Assembly (NCBI RefSeq): GCF_000151315.2
Contig: NW_011887303.1
Span: forward strand, 438,141-502,140
DNA: 64,000 nt
Reading direction: 5' to 3'
DNA from: Capsaspora owczarzaki ATCC 30864
Lineage: Eukaryota > Opisthokonta > Filasterea
Shown here piece by piece: positions 23,899 to 43,623 of the stretch; positions within the stretch are counted from its first letter, which is position 1, and every line of letters begins with the position of its first letter. The notes below the pieces were generated by a model. It was not told where the DNA came from and ran no database searches. It saw only the letters and a program-made list of their open reading frames with translations. A program made the translations under genes and the position numbers.

Positions 23899-24147
23899 CG
23901 AGAACCGAACGAGGTATCAAATTGTAATGGAAAGACTGCGCCGACAGTAAAAGGAACAGTATCCGAAATTCATGCCTTTTAACGGTCTATTCCATTTTCC
24001 AATCAAAACGTTTGAGCGGTTTTCGCTATGCATCCAGTTTTTCTTCCCATGTTCTCAGACTTTAGCCAAGATTGTCCATTCAATGCCGACTCTCAGATTT
24101 CCATTCTCAGATTTCCATTCTCAGTCACTCTTTTCTTCTTTCCACAG
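23899..24147. promoter_or_regulatory. 249-bp divergent promoter between the GNAT-HAD gene and ELP1
   Basis: Start codons face away from each other across 249 bases. A TCTCAGATTTCCATT-type direct repeat (about two and a half copies, 24091-24125) lies close to the ELP1 start, followed by a pyrimidine tract ending in CAG directly before its ATG, which could also be a 5'-UTR splice acceptor. Confidence 0.55.
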
Positions 24148-27100
24148 ATGCGCAATCTTGTGCTCGCGTCGCAGCGGTGCCATCCGCCAAAGCTCGACCT
24201 GAGCAATGTAGCGCTGATTGCGACGGATCCCGACACGGACACGATCTTTGGCGCGAGTCCTGACGGCTGGGTCTTTGCGTGGAATGGCGCCAAAGGCGAT
24301 GTAAGGCCTCCCCGCATTGTTACATCCACCCCCCGATCATGTCATATCATATCATATCATGCCATAGGAACTAACTCATCATGAATCACGAATCATGAAT
24401 CAATGCGTAATGCTAAACTCTCTCTCTCTCTCTCTCTGTCTCTGCTGATGTCGTTCTCAGTGGATGGCCGAGGCCCACATTGACTGGTTCTACCCGCCCG
24501 CAGGCACCACCCCCGACCCCCAGCGCACCCCAGTAGACCTCGACCGTGGCGCTGTTGCTGCTGCGGGTGCTGCGGGCGGGGCGCCGGTCTGCTTGACGTA
24601 CCTGCCCGACGCTGGCCTGCTCTTCCTCGCGCTGGCGTCCGGCAGCATCTACACGTGCAACCCGGAGATGCAGGTCTGGGACGCGGTGGGCGCCGTGGAC
24701 GACGGGCTGCTGGGTGCATGCTGGAGCCCCGACCACGAGCTGCTCGTGCTGACGACGGGCGCCAGCAAGGTCATCCTCATGACGCGCGAGTACGACGTGG
24801 TTGCCGAATCGCCCATCCTCACCGACGACTTTGGCGAGGCAAAGCCCGTCGCCGTCGGCTGGGGCTCGACAGACACGCAGTTTGGTGGCACGGCGGGCAA
24901 GGCGGCCGTCCGGAAGGTCACGGAGGCAGCGCAAAAGGCCGCCATCGACGCCGTGACGGGATCTGACAAGGACGTGACGGCATTCACCGACGATGCGTTG
25001 GCGCGCGTATCCTGGCGCGCAGACGGCCAGTTCTTTGTGGTGAGCATCAAGGCGCCTGCTGCAAGCCACAAGCGCATTCTGCGAGTCTACAACCGCGCAG
25101 GCGTCTTGCAGTCGACCAGCGAAGAGGTCGCCGGGTTGGAACATGCAGTCAGCTGGCGACCGTCGGGAAACCTCATTGCGTCATCGCAGCGCTTGCCCCA
25201 CCGCCACGACATTGTGTTCTTTGAGCGAAATGGCCTGCGACACGGCGAGTTCACGCTGCCGTTCGGGCGCGATCAGGTCGTGGTTCGCGAGCTCGCGTGG
25301 AATGCCGACTCGTCCGTGCTCGCCGTCTGGTTGGAGGCAACGCCCATTGTGCTGGCGCGTCTTGTCAAGACCGCCAGCAGCGTTTCGAACACGGCATCAG
25401 CATCAAAGTCGGCGGCAGCGGTCGGCGCCGCGGCGTCTCAGAACAAGCAGCGCGACGCGCCATTGTCGTGCCTGCAGCTGTGGACGGTCGGCAACTACCA
25501 CTGGTATTTGAAGCAAGAGTACACGTTTGGTGCCGAGTCGAACGGCCCGGATACGCGCTCTGGCTACATTTCCAGCGTTGTTTGGGACACGGAGGATCCT
25601 CTGACCGTGCACGTCATGTGCGACGATGGCCAGTACCTGCGGATGTCGCACGTCACCGATATCGCCATCAGCGTTGGTCCACGTCACGTGGCAGCCAGCA
25701 GCGCCTCTCCTACCGCCGCCAAACACATGTCGACGGTCGCGGTCTGCGATGGCAGCGACTTGCTGTTGTCGCACTTTCAAAAGATGATTGTCCCGCCTCC
25801 CATGTCCTCGAGCAAGCTGCCGCTGTCGACCTGTGCTCGCGCAGTGTCCTTTGCACCGGATGGATCGGGCCGAATTGCCGTGCTGCGTGGTGACGGAACT
25901 GTGGCGCTGTTCCACGCCTCGAGCCCGACTGCGCTGGCCGCCGCTCCCACTTTGGCCGGCGAGCTTGCAGTGCACGACATCAAGAAGCACGCAAGCGAGC
26001 TTGGCATGCATGCTCCGGTGCGATTGCTGACATGGTGGCAAGCCGACCTGCTGGTCTTTGTTCGTGCGGGCACCAACCCCATTGCAGAGACACTTGTTGC
26101 TGTCAAGTTTGATCCGACCACGTACACCATCTCTAGCGTGCACGAGCTGACCTTGCCGGCCGCTCAAGTCATTGTCAGACTTGCTGTTGACCCGACAAGC
26201 GGTCGATTGTTCGTTGCTTCGGACAATGGGCATTACGAGGAGGTCACCTACTCGGTCGACTCGGGCCTTCAGGTCACGACCTTGCCTTTCAGGAGTCCGA
26301 CTTGCCATTGGGTTGCCCCGACCACGGTCGGGCCGGACAATACACTGTTGGTCATCTCCCAAAGCAAGAGCATGGGTCTTTTCGTGAACGGTTTCAAGCT
26401 TGCCGCCAGCTGCAACTCGTTCGCGCTGCATGAGGAATTTGTCGTGTTTGCCTGCAGCGACCACGCGTGCCGCTTTGTGGCTCTGTCCGATCTTGCGCGT
26501 ATTGTGACGAGCGGTGCTCCTGCAGTGGACATTTCGGCACGACTGGCCGCGTTGGTGCATGCTGCCACAGCGGCATCCAGCGGCGATCACTCCGTCCGTC
26601 GTGTTGAGCGCGGTTCGAAGATTGTTGCTGTGATTGCCAATGACATGCGGGTTGTCTTCCAGATGCCCCGCGGCAACCTCGAGACTGTCGCTCCTCGCAT
26701 GCTAGCGCTGTCGACGCTTCGTCAATATCTCGACCAACATCGGTAAGGTTTTGGGTCGTGTGAGCGAAGTGTGGGACCAGTTCCCGTCATACATTTGTTT
26801 GTGTTTTTCGTTTTTATTTGTCGACTAACTTTTCCCCCATTCCTTTTGATTTTCTAGCTACCGCGATGCGCTGGAAATGATGCGAAAGCACCGCATTGAC
26901 ATGAACTTTGCCTACGACCACAACCCCAGCGAATTTATGGCGTCTATCGACGAGTTTGTGCGCCAAGTCAACCACACCACCATGATCAACCTCTTCTTGA
27001 CCGAGCTGCGTGACGAAGATACGGTGATTTCCATGTACAACACGAGCGCGACCACCGCGGCCGCCGCTGCTGTCCAGCAAGCTGACGCTGCGGCGCAAGT

Positions 27101-29481
27101 GTCCGAGTACGAGCAACAGCAAATGCGTCTCCGTTCTGCTGCCGTTCCAGGCAAGACAAACAAGATTTGCGACGCAGTCCACGCCGCGCTGAAGCGTCTC
27201 GATCCCGACAAGTTCTTGCTGTCCTGCTTTACGGCCCTCGCGCGCAAGTCGCCGCCGCAGCTCGAAACCATTCTTGAGACAATCAAGACGATGTGTGCTT
27301 CCGAAGCGGCCAAGTCGACGGTGCAGCCGTCCACCCCGAAAACGAGCTCTGCCGCCGAGGCGCTGGCGTTTGTGATTTTCCTTGCCGACGTCAACCTGTT
27401 ATTTGATGTCGCTCTTGGCATGTACGACTTTGAGCTGACGATCGTGATTGCAGAGCAGTCGCAAAAGGTAACGTGATTGTCTGACTTGGTTCCTTGTCGT
27501 TTTTTTTTTTAACTTGTCGTTTTGTTGCTTGACTCTAATCCTGCTCTTTTCTCCTCCTCTCGATTCCTTCCCATTTCCTCTCTCGGACTTGACGTGAACA
27601 GGATCCCAAGGAATACCTTCCATTCATCCATTCTTTGCAAGCACTCGACACCCATATGCAACGCTTCACCATTGATCGCCACCTCAAGCGCTTTGACAAG
27701 GCCGTGCAGAGCCTCGTCCGCGCGAGCGCAGAGCCAGCCGTTTCAGTTGAAGAGCGCACCAAGCGCGCGTCCGAGGTCATGCCGTTCGTTCGCAAGCATG
27801 CCTTGTACCGCACGTGCCTGGCCATTTTCGATTTGGGGGATGCGACGCACAGCACTTCGGCACTCAGCGCCCGTATTGGCGAGTACTCTCGACGCCAATG
27901 GCTGTATGCAGCACTTGATGCGTATGCGGACTACCTGCAGACGCAAGATCAGCACGAGGAGGCAGGCCTGTTGTTCACCCGTGCAACGCGACACTCCAAG
28001 GCAGCGCATGCCTTCCGCAAGTGCCGAAATTGGCGCCGGCTGTTTGTTGCGTTGGATCGGGTCAATCAGCAGCGTCAGGCTTCTGTCGAGGGCTCGCCGT
28101 TTGTGACCGAGTTTGGTGCTGATCGCGAACTGATGCTGTTCGACCCCACCGAGCGCGATTTGCTGGAGCTTGACGATGAGCATTGGACTGCTCACTACGA
28201 GACGGTCGCCGTCGACATGGCCCGTTCCCTGACGGAGCGAGCTCTGCCGCGCGAGGCAGTCCAGGTTCTGCTCTACCACACGCCCGGTGTCAATCGCGTT
28301 GAAGACGCCATCCAAATCCTGATTCGTGCACAGCTGTGGGAGGACGCGACGCTTGCCTGCTACCAATGGAAACGCCAAGATCTCATCGAAACCAACCTCG
28401 AACCGCACGTCGAAGAGATGCATGACTTGCACTCGACGACCATCGCCACGTTGAAGGAGGACATCGCCAAGCACACGAGCCGTCTTCTGATTGTGCGCGA
28501 GCAAAAGCGAGCTGCCGCGGCCGCGAATGTTTCTGGTATGTCTGCATGTCGTTGGCTTTGGTCCTGCGGTTTCTGAAGAATGCTCATCATCGCGGCCTGT
28601 TTTTGTGCTGTGTCGCTTGTTTGTGCGACACCCAAGATCTTGGAATGGACGGAGAAGGTGTGGCAGACGATTCAGACTTGTATTCGGACACCACGAGTGT
28701 TGCGTCGATGGCGACGAGCCGCAGCGGTCGTTCCGCCAGCTCGCGCACGAGCATGACGTCCACTCGGTACGTTGTTTGGTGCAGACCCGTTGTTGCATTG
28801 TTGTTCGCATGTCTTCTTCTTACTTTAGTTTCCTTTTGTGCATTTGCTCGAGTGCAGCCAAACGGGCAAAAAGTCTCAAAAGGCCCACAACAAGAAGCTT
28901 CGACTGCGCGAGGGCTCGCTTCACGAAGAGGAGGCCTTGATGGAGGCACTCCGCGAAGCCATTGCACGTGGCGATGCCATGCAAGGTATGTTTGAAGGAT
29001 TGCGAGTCGAGGTTTGATCCGATTTTGATTGACAATTTCTGGGGTTTTTTGCTTTGACCACTCGAAACTGCCAGAGGAAATCCGCGATCTTTTGCGGATT
29101 CTCGTGTCCCTTGGACGCCAGGCAGCGGCAAGCAAGCTGCAAGAATCATACTCGGCACTGTTGAGCATCATGCGCACAAATCATCCCATCATTTGGCCAG
29201 CGGCGGCGTTGTCGGCTCAGACCGCTCCGACAGGGCCTGCCTTGAGCACTGCCCAAATGATCTCCCTGCTCACGCAACAAGCAACGCTCGCGGCGTCTTC
29301 CAGCGCCTCCTCGTCCACTGCTGCCGGTAATTATTTTCGCAGGTGTCGCGTTTGGAAGTGTTTGGAAGGAAAGCTGCTGCAGACTCACTCTGATTTTCCT
29401 CATTCAGGTCCATCCGCTTCTTCGTCAATGGTAGCAGCTCCGGTCCTACGCACGCTTTCGTGGCAAATGTCCTTGTTCTAA
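24148..29481 (+). CDS. ELP1: Elongator complex protein 1 (IKAP/ELP1)
   Basis: Eight exons (24148-24300, 24461-26742, 26858-27467, 27602-28535, 28637-28766, 28858-28985, 29075-29326, 29408-29481) join in phase to 1520 residues. The N-terminal half is a double WD40 propeller with ELP1 hallmarks: MRNL start, WSPDHELLVLTTG, DDFGEAKPVAVGWGS, TQFGG, VSWRADGQFFVVS, HDIVFFERNGLRHGEFTLPF and WNADSSVLAVWLE. The second half is helical TPR-like, with YRDALEMMRKHRIDMNF, DPKEYLPFI, MQRFTIDRHLKRF and DLYSDTTSVAS followed by a Lys/Arg-rich segment (KKSQKAHNKKLRLREGSL), which in yeast Elp1 binds tRNA. It ends TLSWQMSLF. ELP1 is the scaffold of Elongator, which makes the cm5/mcm5 modification of wobble uridines in tRNA in the cytoplasm. 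It appears complete. Confidence 0.95.
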
Positions 29482-29659
29482 ATTCCCAATTTTACATCAA
29501 TACAGATCTTTAGTGTCGCGTTTTTACCACTTGAAAAATCACTTCAATTTTTTTTTGTTTGTTTTTTTGTTTGTTTTTCGTTTTTCGCGTCTTTGCGCAC
29601 CTTTTTCCAACTGATCAGGTTTTTGAACTTGGGACGCCGCGTCCTCCCACTCGAGCAGA

Positions 29660-37923
<8,264 letters not shown>

Positions 37924-38278
37924 GCCGCCACCTCGTCCATTGTCGATTCTTGTGTTTTGTTTGTTGCTTTCATTTTCATTTTCATTTTCTGCGTGTCATA
38001 TGGCATATCCACCTTCAATGACAAATCATCCATCTGTCTCGGTGTCAACTTGAGCAAGCGGAAAGCAAACAGAGAGGGTCGAAAGGAAGAAGAGAAAAAC
38101 TTTACACGAAAACAACAAAAAGGCACGCCTTTGAACATCCAACAACAACAACCGCCATCCACACAGCAAGCATCTGTGGCCGTCAGCACCGCACTATTGG
38201 CGAGGCATCAAAGACCAAGGAATCGAGCGGAGCGGCGCGCGAAAAAACGGCAAAGTAACAAGCGCAGTGTTCAGCTCG
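37924..38278. other. intergenic, convergent gene ends
   Basis: About 355 bases between the cyclase stop and the COX7a-like stop. A short TTTCAT repeat lies near 37968-37990 and CAACAA-rich sequence near 38140. No gene is seen. Confidence 0.5.
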
Positions 38279-39307
38279 TTACGAGGACTTTCGGCCCTTG
38301 TTGAGGGACATTTGAGTGAGGCCGATCAGGACGACGGAAACGGTGACGGCAACGGCACCCATCGCGCCACGGTAGATGGCGAGGTCGTTCTTGCCGCGCA
38401 GGAAGATTGGCAGGTCGCGGACCTCAGGGCGCTGTTCAGAGCAAGCGAAGACCAAAGCACAAGTGTGAGTTTTCGGCTCGTCCCACTCTCCACCGCTTAG
38501 CCATCTCGTGCAGTGAATCATAAAGTGAAGCATCATGACACGGATTGCTCAATGATGAAAGGTGCCTCCTCAATGCAAAACTCATACAAATTTTGCTTCC
38601 AATGCAAACTCCATACAAATCAAAAAAAAAAAAAAAAACCTCGAAAAATCTTGTTCGTTCTTCTGATTCTGAATTGCAGACAACGGCCACTGCGGCCACC
38701 GTCCCCCCCTTCGACATTGGTTTGTTGCTGCTACAGTCGCCACTCACGACCCTCTCCCCGCCCCACCCCCAAAGACCGAGCCAAAGCTTCAACTTGCAGC
38801 CGAACAAAAAAAAAAAACAAAAAATTGAACTGTTTTTTTTTTTTTTTTTTTTTTTGTTTTTTTGTTTCTCCTTCCTTCCTTCCTTCCTTCCCTCTTCAGG
38901 GATGACGACAAGTCAACGATTCACGCAATTTGCTTGCTACAAACAAAGATTCAACGTCTCAGAGCGGCGAAAACGCGACTTTGACACACACAAAAACCCA
39001 GCCGCAGTGCGATGAAATCACAAAAAAAAAAAAAAAAAAAAAAAAAAAGCGCCAATCTTTCGATTTTTTTTTTTTTCCTTCTTCCTTTGTTTCCTTTCCT
39101 TCTGTTGTCTTCCGTCTGTGAGATTGACTGCAGCGTCGAGTTGAGAAAGCGCAAGAAACTCAAGAAAGGGGGCGACCGTTTGCAAGGAACGGCGAACGAA
39201 AAAAACAGCAGAAAAGGAGAAAGGCAATTGTAATGGTAATGCATTGTTACAGCAAAGAACGATTGCCAGGCGGCAACTTGGTTTGGCTTCTTGACAAACT
39301 GATCCAT
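38279..39307 (-). CDS. COX7a-like small single-span mitochondrial protein
   Basis: Two exons (39307-39251 and 38431-38279) join in phase 0 to 69 residues: MDQFVKKPNQVAAWQSFFA, then RPEVRDLPIFLRGKNDL and a hydrophobic span (AMGAVAVTVSVVLIGLTQM) with a basic end. The pattern of a short matrix-side segment, a P-x-hydrophobic-(K/R)G turn, a Tyr-Arg before one helix and a length near 70 fits cytochrome c oxidase subunit 7a. COX7a stabilises complex IV and respiratory supercomplexes. The second exon is convincing; the first is chosen by donor and phase across an 819-base intron rich in A and T runs, so it needs transcript support. It is head-to-head with NO66. Confidence 0.6.
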
Positions 39308-39515
39308 GAGTGGAGACAAAGGAAAAGGACTGAATATGAATCATGAACAGATAGACTACTCAAACAACATTTCAGCAACTTTGTTGGTTGTTCAATCCAT
39401 CCTCATCAACAAAATCGCACTCATCCCCATTGTGTTCAACCCTCCAAAAAAAAAGCAGCAAGAAAAAAAAACCAAATCACTCTACTATTACTTGTTTTTG
39501 TGTGATTCTTGAAGA
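39308..39515. promoter_or_regulatory. 208-bp divergent promoter between the COX7a-like gene and NO66
   Basis: The two start codons lie 208 bases apart on opposite strands. The segment is AT-rich with A runs near 39446-39470; no clear core element is visible. Confidence 0.5.
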
Positions 39516-41941
39516 ATGGGCAAACCGGGCAAGGCGGGCGTCGGCATCTGGAAGCAGCACCAGGGACAGCCGGACTCGACCACCAGGGCGCTGTCCAACG
39601 CCAAGGCGGCGCGCGATCGCACGACTGCCGCTCAGCCCGCAACAAGCGACAGCAATGCGAGCTTGAACGGCGTTGCGAACGGCGGCGGCGTCGCTGGCAG
39701 CAGCAGCAGCAAGAAGCCAAAGCCAACCAAGTACGGCAACGACGCGCTCAACGCAGCGATCGACGCCATTGCCACAGCACCCAAGAAGCCCCCGCAGACG
39801 CAGCAGCCGAATGCTCAGGCTGCCAAGAAGCAGCAGGGCAACAAGGCCGCCGGATTGCAGCCAAAGCCAAAGCAAGCCGCCTCGGGTAAATGCGCGCACA
39901 TGCGTTTTTCCACATGGCACATGAGCGCGAAGATCAAGAGCTCTGAACCAAGAGCTCTGAAAATCTTGGAAAAACTCAGAAAGATTCACAAGACTCAAAA
40001 ATCTCAGAAAACTCAAAAAGCAAAAGATCAGAAAGCTAAACCAAAGTTTAACACTCATTTTCAATGCTGCTGCTCTGAAAATTCTGCTTTTGGTAGACAA
40101 GGAGGCAGTCCTGTTCCAGAATCGCCCAGCGGCTGTGCCGCAGACAATGTTCACGGGATTCAACGAAAGCGATGTCGAGTCGAGCAGCTTGGACACGGCT
40201 CGCCGGTAACGAGTTTTTGCCATGTTGGTTGTTGTTTTTGTTGCCTGATTCGAATTGGTCCTCTTCCAACAACACCATCCTCGTCTTGTGCTCATCACAG
40301 GGTTCTTGAAAGCTTGCTCAAGCCAATCACCATGGAAGAATTCTTCAACTCGTTCTGGGAGTCCAAGCCGCTGGTCGTGCGTCGATCCCGACCCAACTAC
40401 TACTCGGAGGTGTTTAGCACCGCCACAATGTTTGAGCTCTTCTCCAAGCATGACATCCACTTTACCAAGAATGTGGACGTGACCTTGTACGAGAACGACG
40501 AGCGCGTGACTGTTAGCCCGCCTGGCCGTGTGCTCCCGCCAATCGCTCAAAGCTTCCTCGATGACGGCTGTTCGCTGCGTCTGCTCAACCCCCACTCGTA
40601 CGACGACCGCGTCTGGAGCTTGCTTGCTCGCTTGCAAGAGGCGTTCGGGGCGGGTGCAGGCGCCAACGTCTACTTGACCCCGTGCGAGAGCCAAGGCTTT
40701 GCGCCCCACTACGACGACATTGACGCGTTTGTGCTGCAGCTGGAGGGCACCAAAGAGTGGAAGCTGCATCGTCCACGACCGGTCGATCCCGTCCTTCCCT
40801 TCATCTCGAGTCGCGATATTCCCGCCGATCAGCTTGAAGAGCCGTTCATTACTGTCCAGTTGAATCCTGGTGATTTGCTGTACATGCCTCGTGGCACCAT
40901 CCACCAGGTGAGCTTAGGATGAGGGGAGTAGGGCGTGGTTCCATTCGTCGTATTGGTATGGGCACATCTCACTCGCTCGCTTTTTTCTTTTTTGTCCATG
41001 ATGTTGTCAGGCACGCACTACTGATGGCAAGCCGTCGCTACACATTACCATTTCAACTTGTCAAAAGAACAGCTGGTTCCATCTTTTGGAGAAGGCCATG
41101 CCCGCCGTGCTCGAGCACGCATCGCGCTCTGGCACCATTGATATTCGGCAGGTAGGTGGCCGAAAATGTGTGTGTGCGTGCTCATCGACATCTTGCCAAC
41201 CGTTCTTTCTCATCCCCCCTTTTCTGCAGTCCGTTCCTGCATCATTTTTGCACAATGGAGCATCGGCGCGTGCACAGCTCAGCGCTAGCATGACGGCCAT
41301 CCACAACTCAGCGCTCACCACCGAGGTCGTTCGCGACGTCTTCTTACGCGAATATGTGATTGATTGCTTGGCACCTCGTCTGAGCGAGAAAGAGGTACAT
41401 TGTTCGCATGCTTTCCTGCTTTGGCTCGACTGGTGTCCGATTCGTCCGTGTGGCTCACGCTTACACAATCTGTTGTCTCTTCTTCTTAGCTCGCTCTCAC
41501 GAACGCCACCGTTCGATCCGATCACATCCAACTCAAGTCGCAAGTCAAATTCATTCGAGCTCACATCTCTGCTCTCTATCCCGATACCGAGAACGATGGC
41601 GACTTGCTCTATCACTCGGCTCAGAACGCCCGGTAAGGAACAAGCCACGCAGAGTTTTCGTTTTGCCCGTCTGCCCGAGTTTGACTCACTCCAGCTTTTC
41701 GGGCTTTTTTGACTTCTTGCTTCAACTTTCTACTGCTAGTCTGTACCGTGACGAGGAACCGCTTTCCTTGGTGCTGCCAGAAGGTGGTCGAGTTGTCGTT
41801 GCCGCCATAGAGAAGGCCTATCCCGCGTTTGTTCGCATCAACGCCCTTCCCTCCATCGGAACCGACGAAGAAGGCAATGACATGCGATTGGAAGTTGTGC
41901 GCGCCATGTTCAACCAAGGTGTTTTGTTTGCTCGCGTGTAG
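39516..41941 (+). CDS. ribosomal oxygenase NO66/RIOX (JmjC histidyl hydroxylase)
   Basis: Seven exons (39516-39885, 40097-40205, 40301-40907, 41011-41151, 41230-41394, 41490-41632, 41740-41941) join in phase to 578 residues. The first ~150 residues are basic, Ala/Gln/Lys-rich and probably carry nuclear or nucleolar signals. The cupin-4/JmjC domain follows: FFNSFWESKPLVVRR, NVYLTPCESQGFAPHYDDID with the HxD iron ligands, LQLEGTKEWKLHRP, and LYMPRGTIHQ with the distal His. The dimerisation and winged-helix parts follow (SLHITISTCQKNSW, LVLPEGGRVVV). NO66 and MINA53 hydroxylate histidines of ribosomal proteins with Fe(II) and 2-oxoglutarate; histone demethylation has also been claimed. All metal ligands are present. 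Choice between RIOX1 and RIOX2 is not certain. Confidence 0.9.
39937..40045. repeat. CTCAGA/AGAGCTCTGA-rich short repeats in NO66 intron 1
   Basis: The first intron holds many near copies of CTCAGAAA, GACTCAAAA and AGAGCTCTGAA in irregular tandem. A related array, in TCTGA orientation, lies in an intron of the CFP1 gene. Confidence 0.5.
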
Positions 41942-42111
41942 CCAGCATTCTATTTGTTGTTCGAAATAAGAAGCAACGACGACGACGAATTTCGGAGCTT
42001 TCTCGTCCGCTAATTCATCATCATTTTGAGATCTACTGTCGGTATATCCACATTGTACTTTAGATCGCCTCAGATTTAAAGTTGGAAGGCCTTCAGTCAT
42101 TCCCCATCTCA

Positions 42112-43430
42112 ATGCATTTCCTGCAATCGGTGACTGCTGCCGCGCTGCGCTTCCCCGCGCGCCCCGTTGGCGTGTCTGCAATGCTGTACCGTCGAATGGG
42201 CTCCACCGCGGCCTCAACCGCTGCGTCGATCGAACGTACGGTGATGCTAGCAACGAAAAATGAGTGGTTTTTTCATTTAAAATGCTCTTCCATACTGACT
42301 TGTTCACTAATTTCCACCCGACTCTCAACAAACTGGTACCTTTTTGCTTCCATACTCTCCATGAATCCAATTTCAATCCCCAATTTCTTCCGTCATTGTC
42401 TCTTTGGTCACGGTTTCGGCATGACGCAGCGTACTCGCCCGGTCGCTTGGCCAAGCAAGTCGCAGCGCGCCATCCGACCAAGCACACGCTGTTTGTGGCC
42501 AAGACGGTTGCCGAGATGCGCCAGGCACGGCACGAGCTGCGCCAGGTCCAGTTCCAGCAGCAGCAGCAGGAGGGCGGATCAAGCCCACCCGCCACCAGCC
42601 ACACGACCGAGGTCGGGTTTGTCCCGACAATGGGATGTCTGCACCAAGGGCACCTGTCGCTGATGCGGCAGGCCAAGAAGGACTCGCGCGCGGTCGTCGC
42701 GTCCATCTTTGTCAATCCGTCCCAATTTGCCGCGAACGAGGACTTTGACAAGTATCCGCGGCAGGACAAGGACGACCTGGCAATGTGCGCAAAAGAAGGC
42801 GTTGACCTCGTCTTCCTGCCGGAAGTGGCGGAAATGTACCACGGCAGCACGGGCACCGATGCGTTCGGCAAGGTTGGCACGTTCGTCGAGGTTCGCGGCA
42901 AGTCCCAGCTGCTCGAAGGCTCGGTGCGGCCGCACTTCTTCCTGGGTGTCGCCACGGTTGTGAGCAAGCTCTTCAACATTGTTCAGCCAACAACGGCCTT
43001 CTTCGGGCAAAAGGACGTCCAGCAGTGCGTGATTCTCCGTCAGATGGTCCACGACCTCTTCATGCCGCTGAACATTCGCGTCTGCCCGACCGTTCGTGAG
43101 AAGGATGGTCTGGCCATGAGCAGTCGCAACGTGTATCTGTCCCCCGAAGAACGCGCCATTGCGCCAATCATGTACCGGGGCATGCAAGCCGCCCTCAACG
43201 AGCACTATTTGAAACGTGGCGAGCGCAGCGCCGCTGCTCTCCGCGAGGTCGTCCGCCAGGTGATTGCAACCGAGCCGAGTGTCACCATTCAGTACATTTC
43301 CATTGCCGATGGCAACTCTCTGCAGGAGGTGGACACGATTGACGACAAGAACGGCGCCATCCTTTCCGGCGCCATCAAGGTTGGCAAGACCCGTCTGATT
43401 GACAACATTTTGCTGGACTTTAAGATGTAA
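42112..43430 (+). CDS. panC: pantothenate synthetase (pantoate-beta-alanine ligase)
   Basis: Two exons (42112-42235 and 42430-43430) join in phase to 374 residues, about 90 more than bacterial PanC. The extra N-terminus (MHFLQSVTAAALRFPARPVG) is rich in Arg, Ala and hydrophobic residues and lacks acids, like a mitochondrial presequence; a short Gln run and linker follow. The enzyme core is intact: FVPTMGCLHQGHLSLM with the HxGH nucleotide motif, FVNPSQFAANEDFDKYPR, GSVRPHFFLGVATVV, FFGQKDVQQ and the KMSKS-like GLAMSSRNVYLSPEER. It condenses pantoate and beta-alanine with ATP to make vitamin B5, the precursor of coenzyme A. Presence means this organism can make pantothenate, unlike animals. 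It starts 170 bases after NO66 in the same orientation. Confidence 0.95.
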
Positions 43431-43623
43431 TTACAGCTATCATTTTTTTCTGTTCTTTGGTTTCCATCGTTTGTTCAAAAAAGCAAATGCGACCGTTCGT
43501 TTGTTTTTGTTTGCGTTCCGTTTTGCGACAATCACCAAAGCGGCATGAATCAGAGGATAACTTGGGAGATAACTAACTGACTTGAAAATACAACTGAGAG
43601 ACACGCAACAAAATCAGACAATG

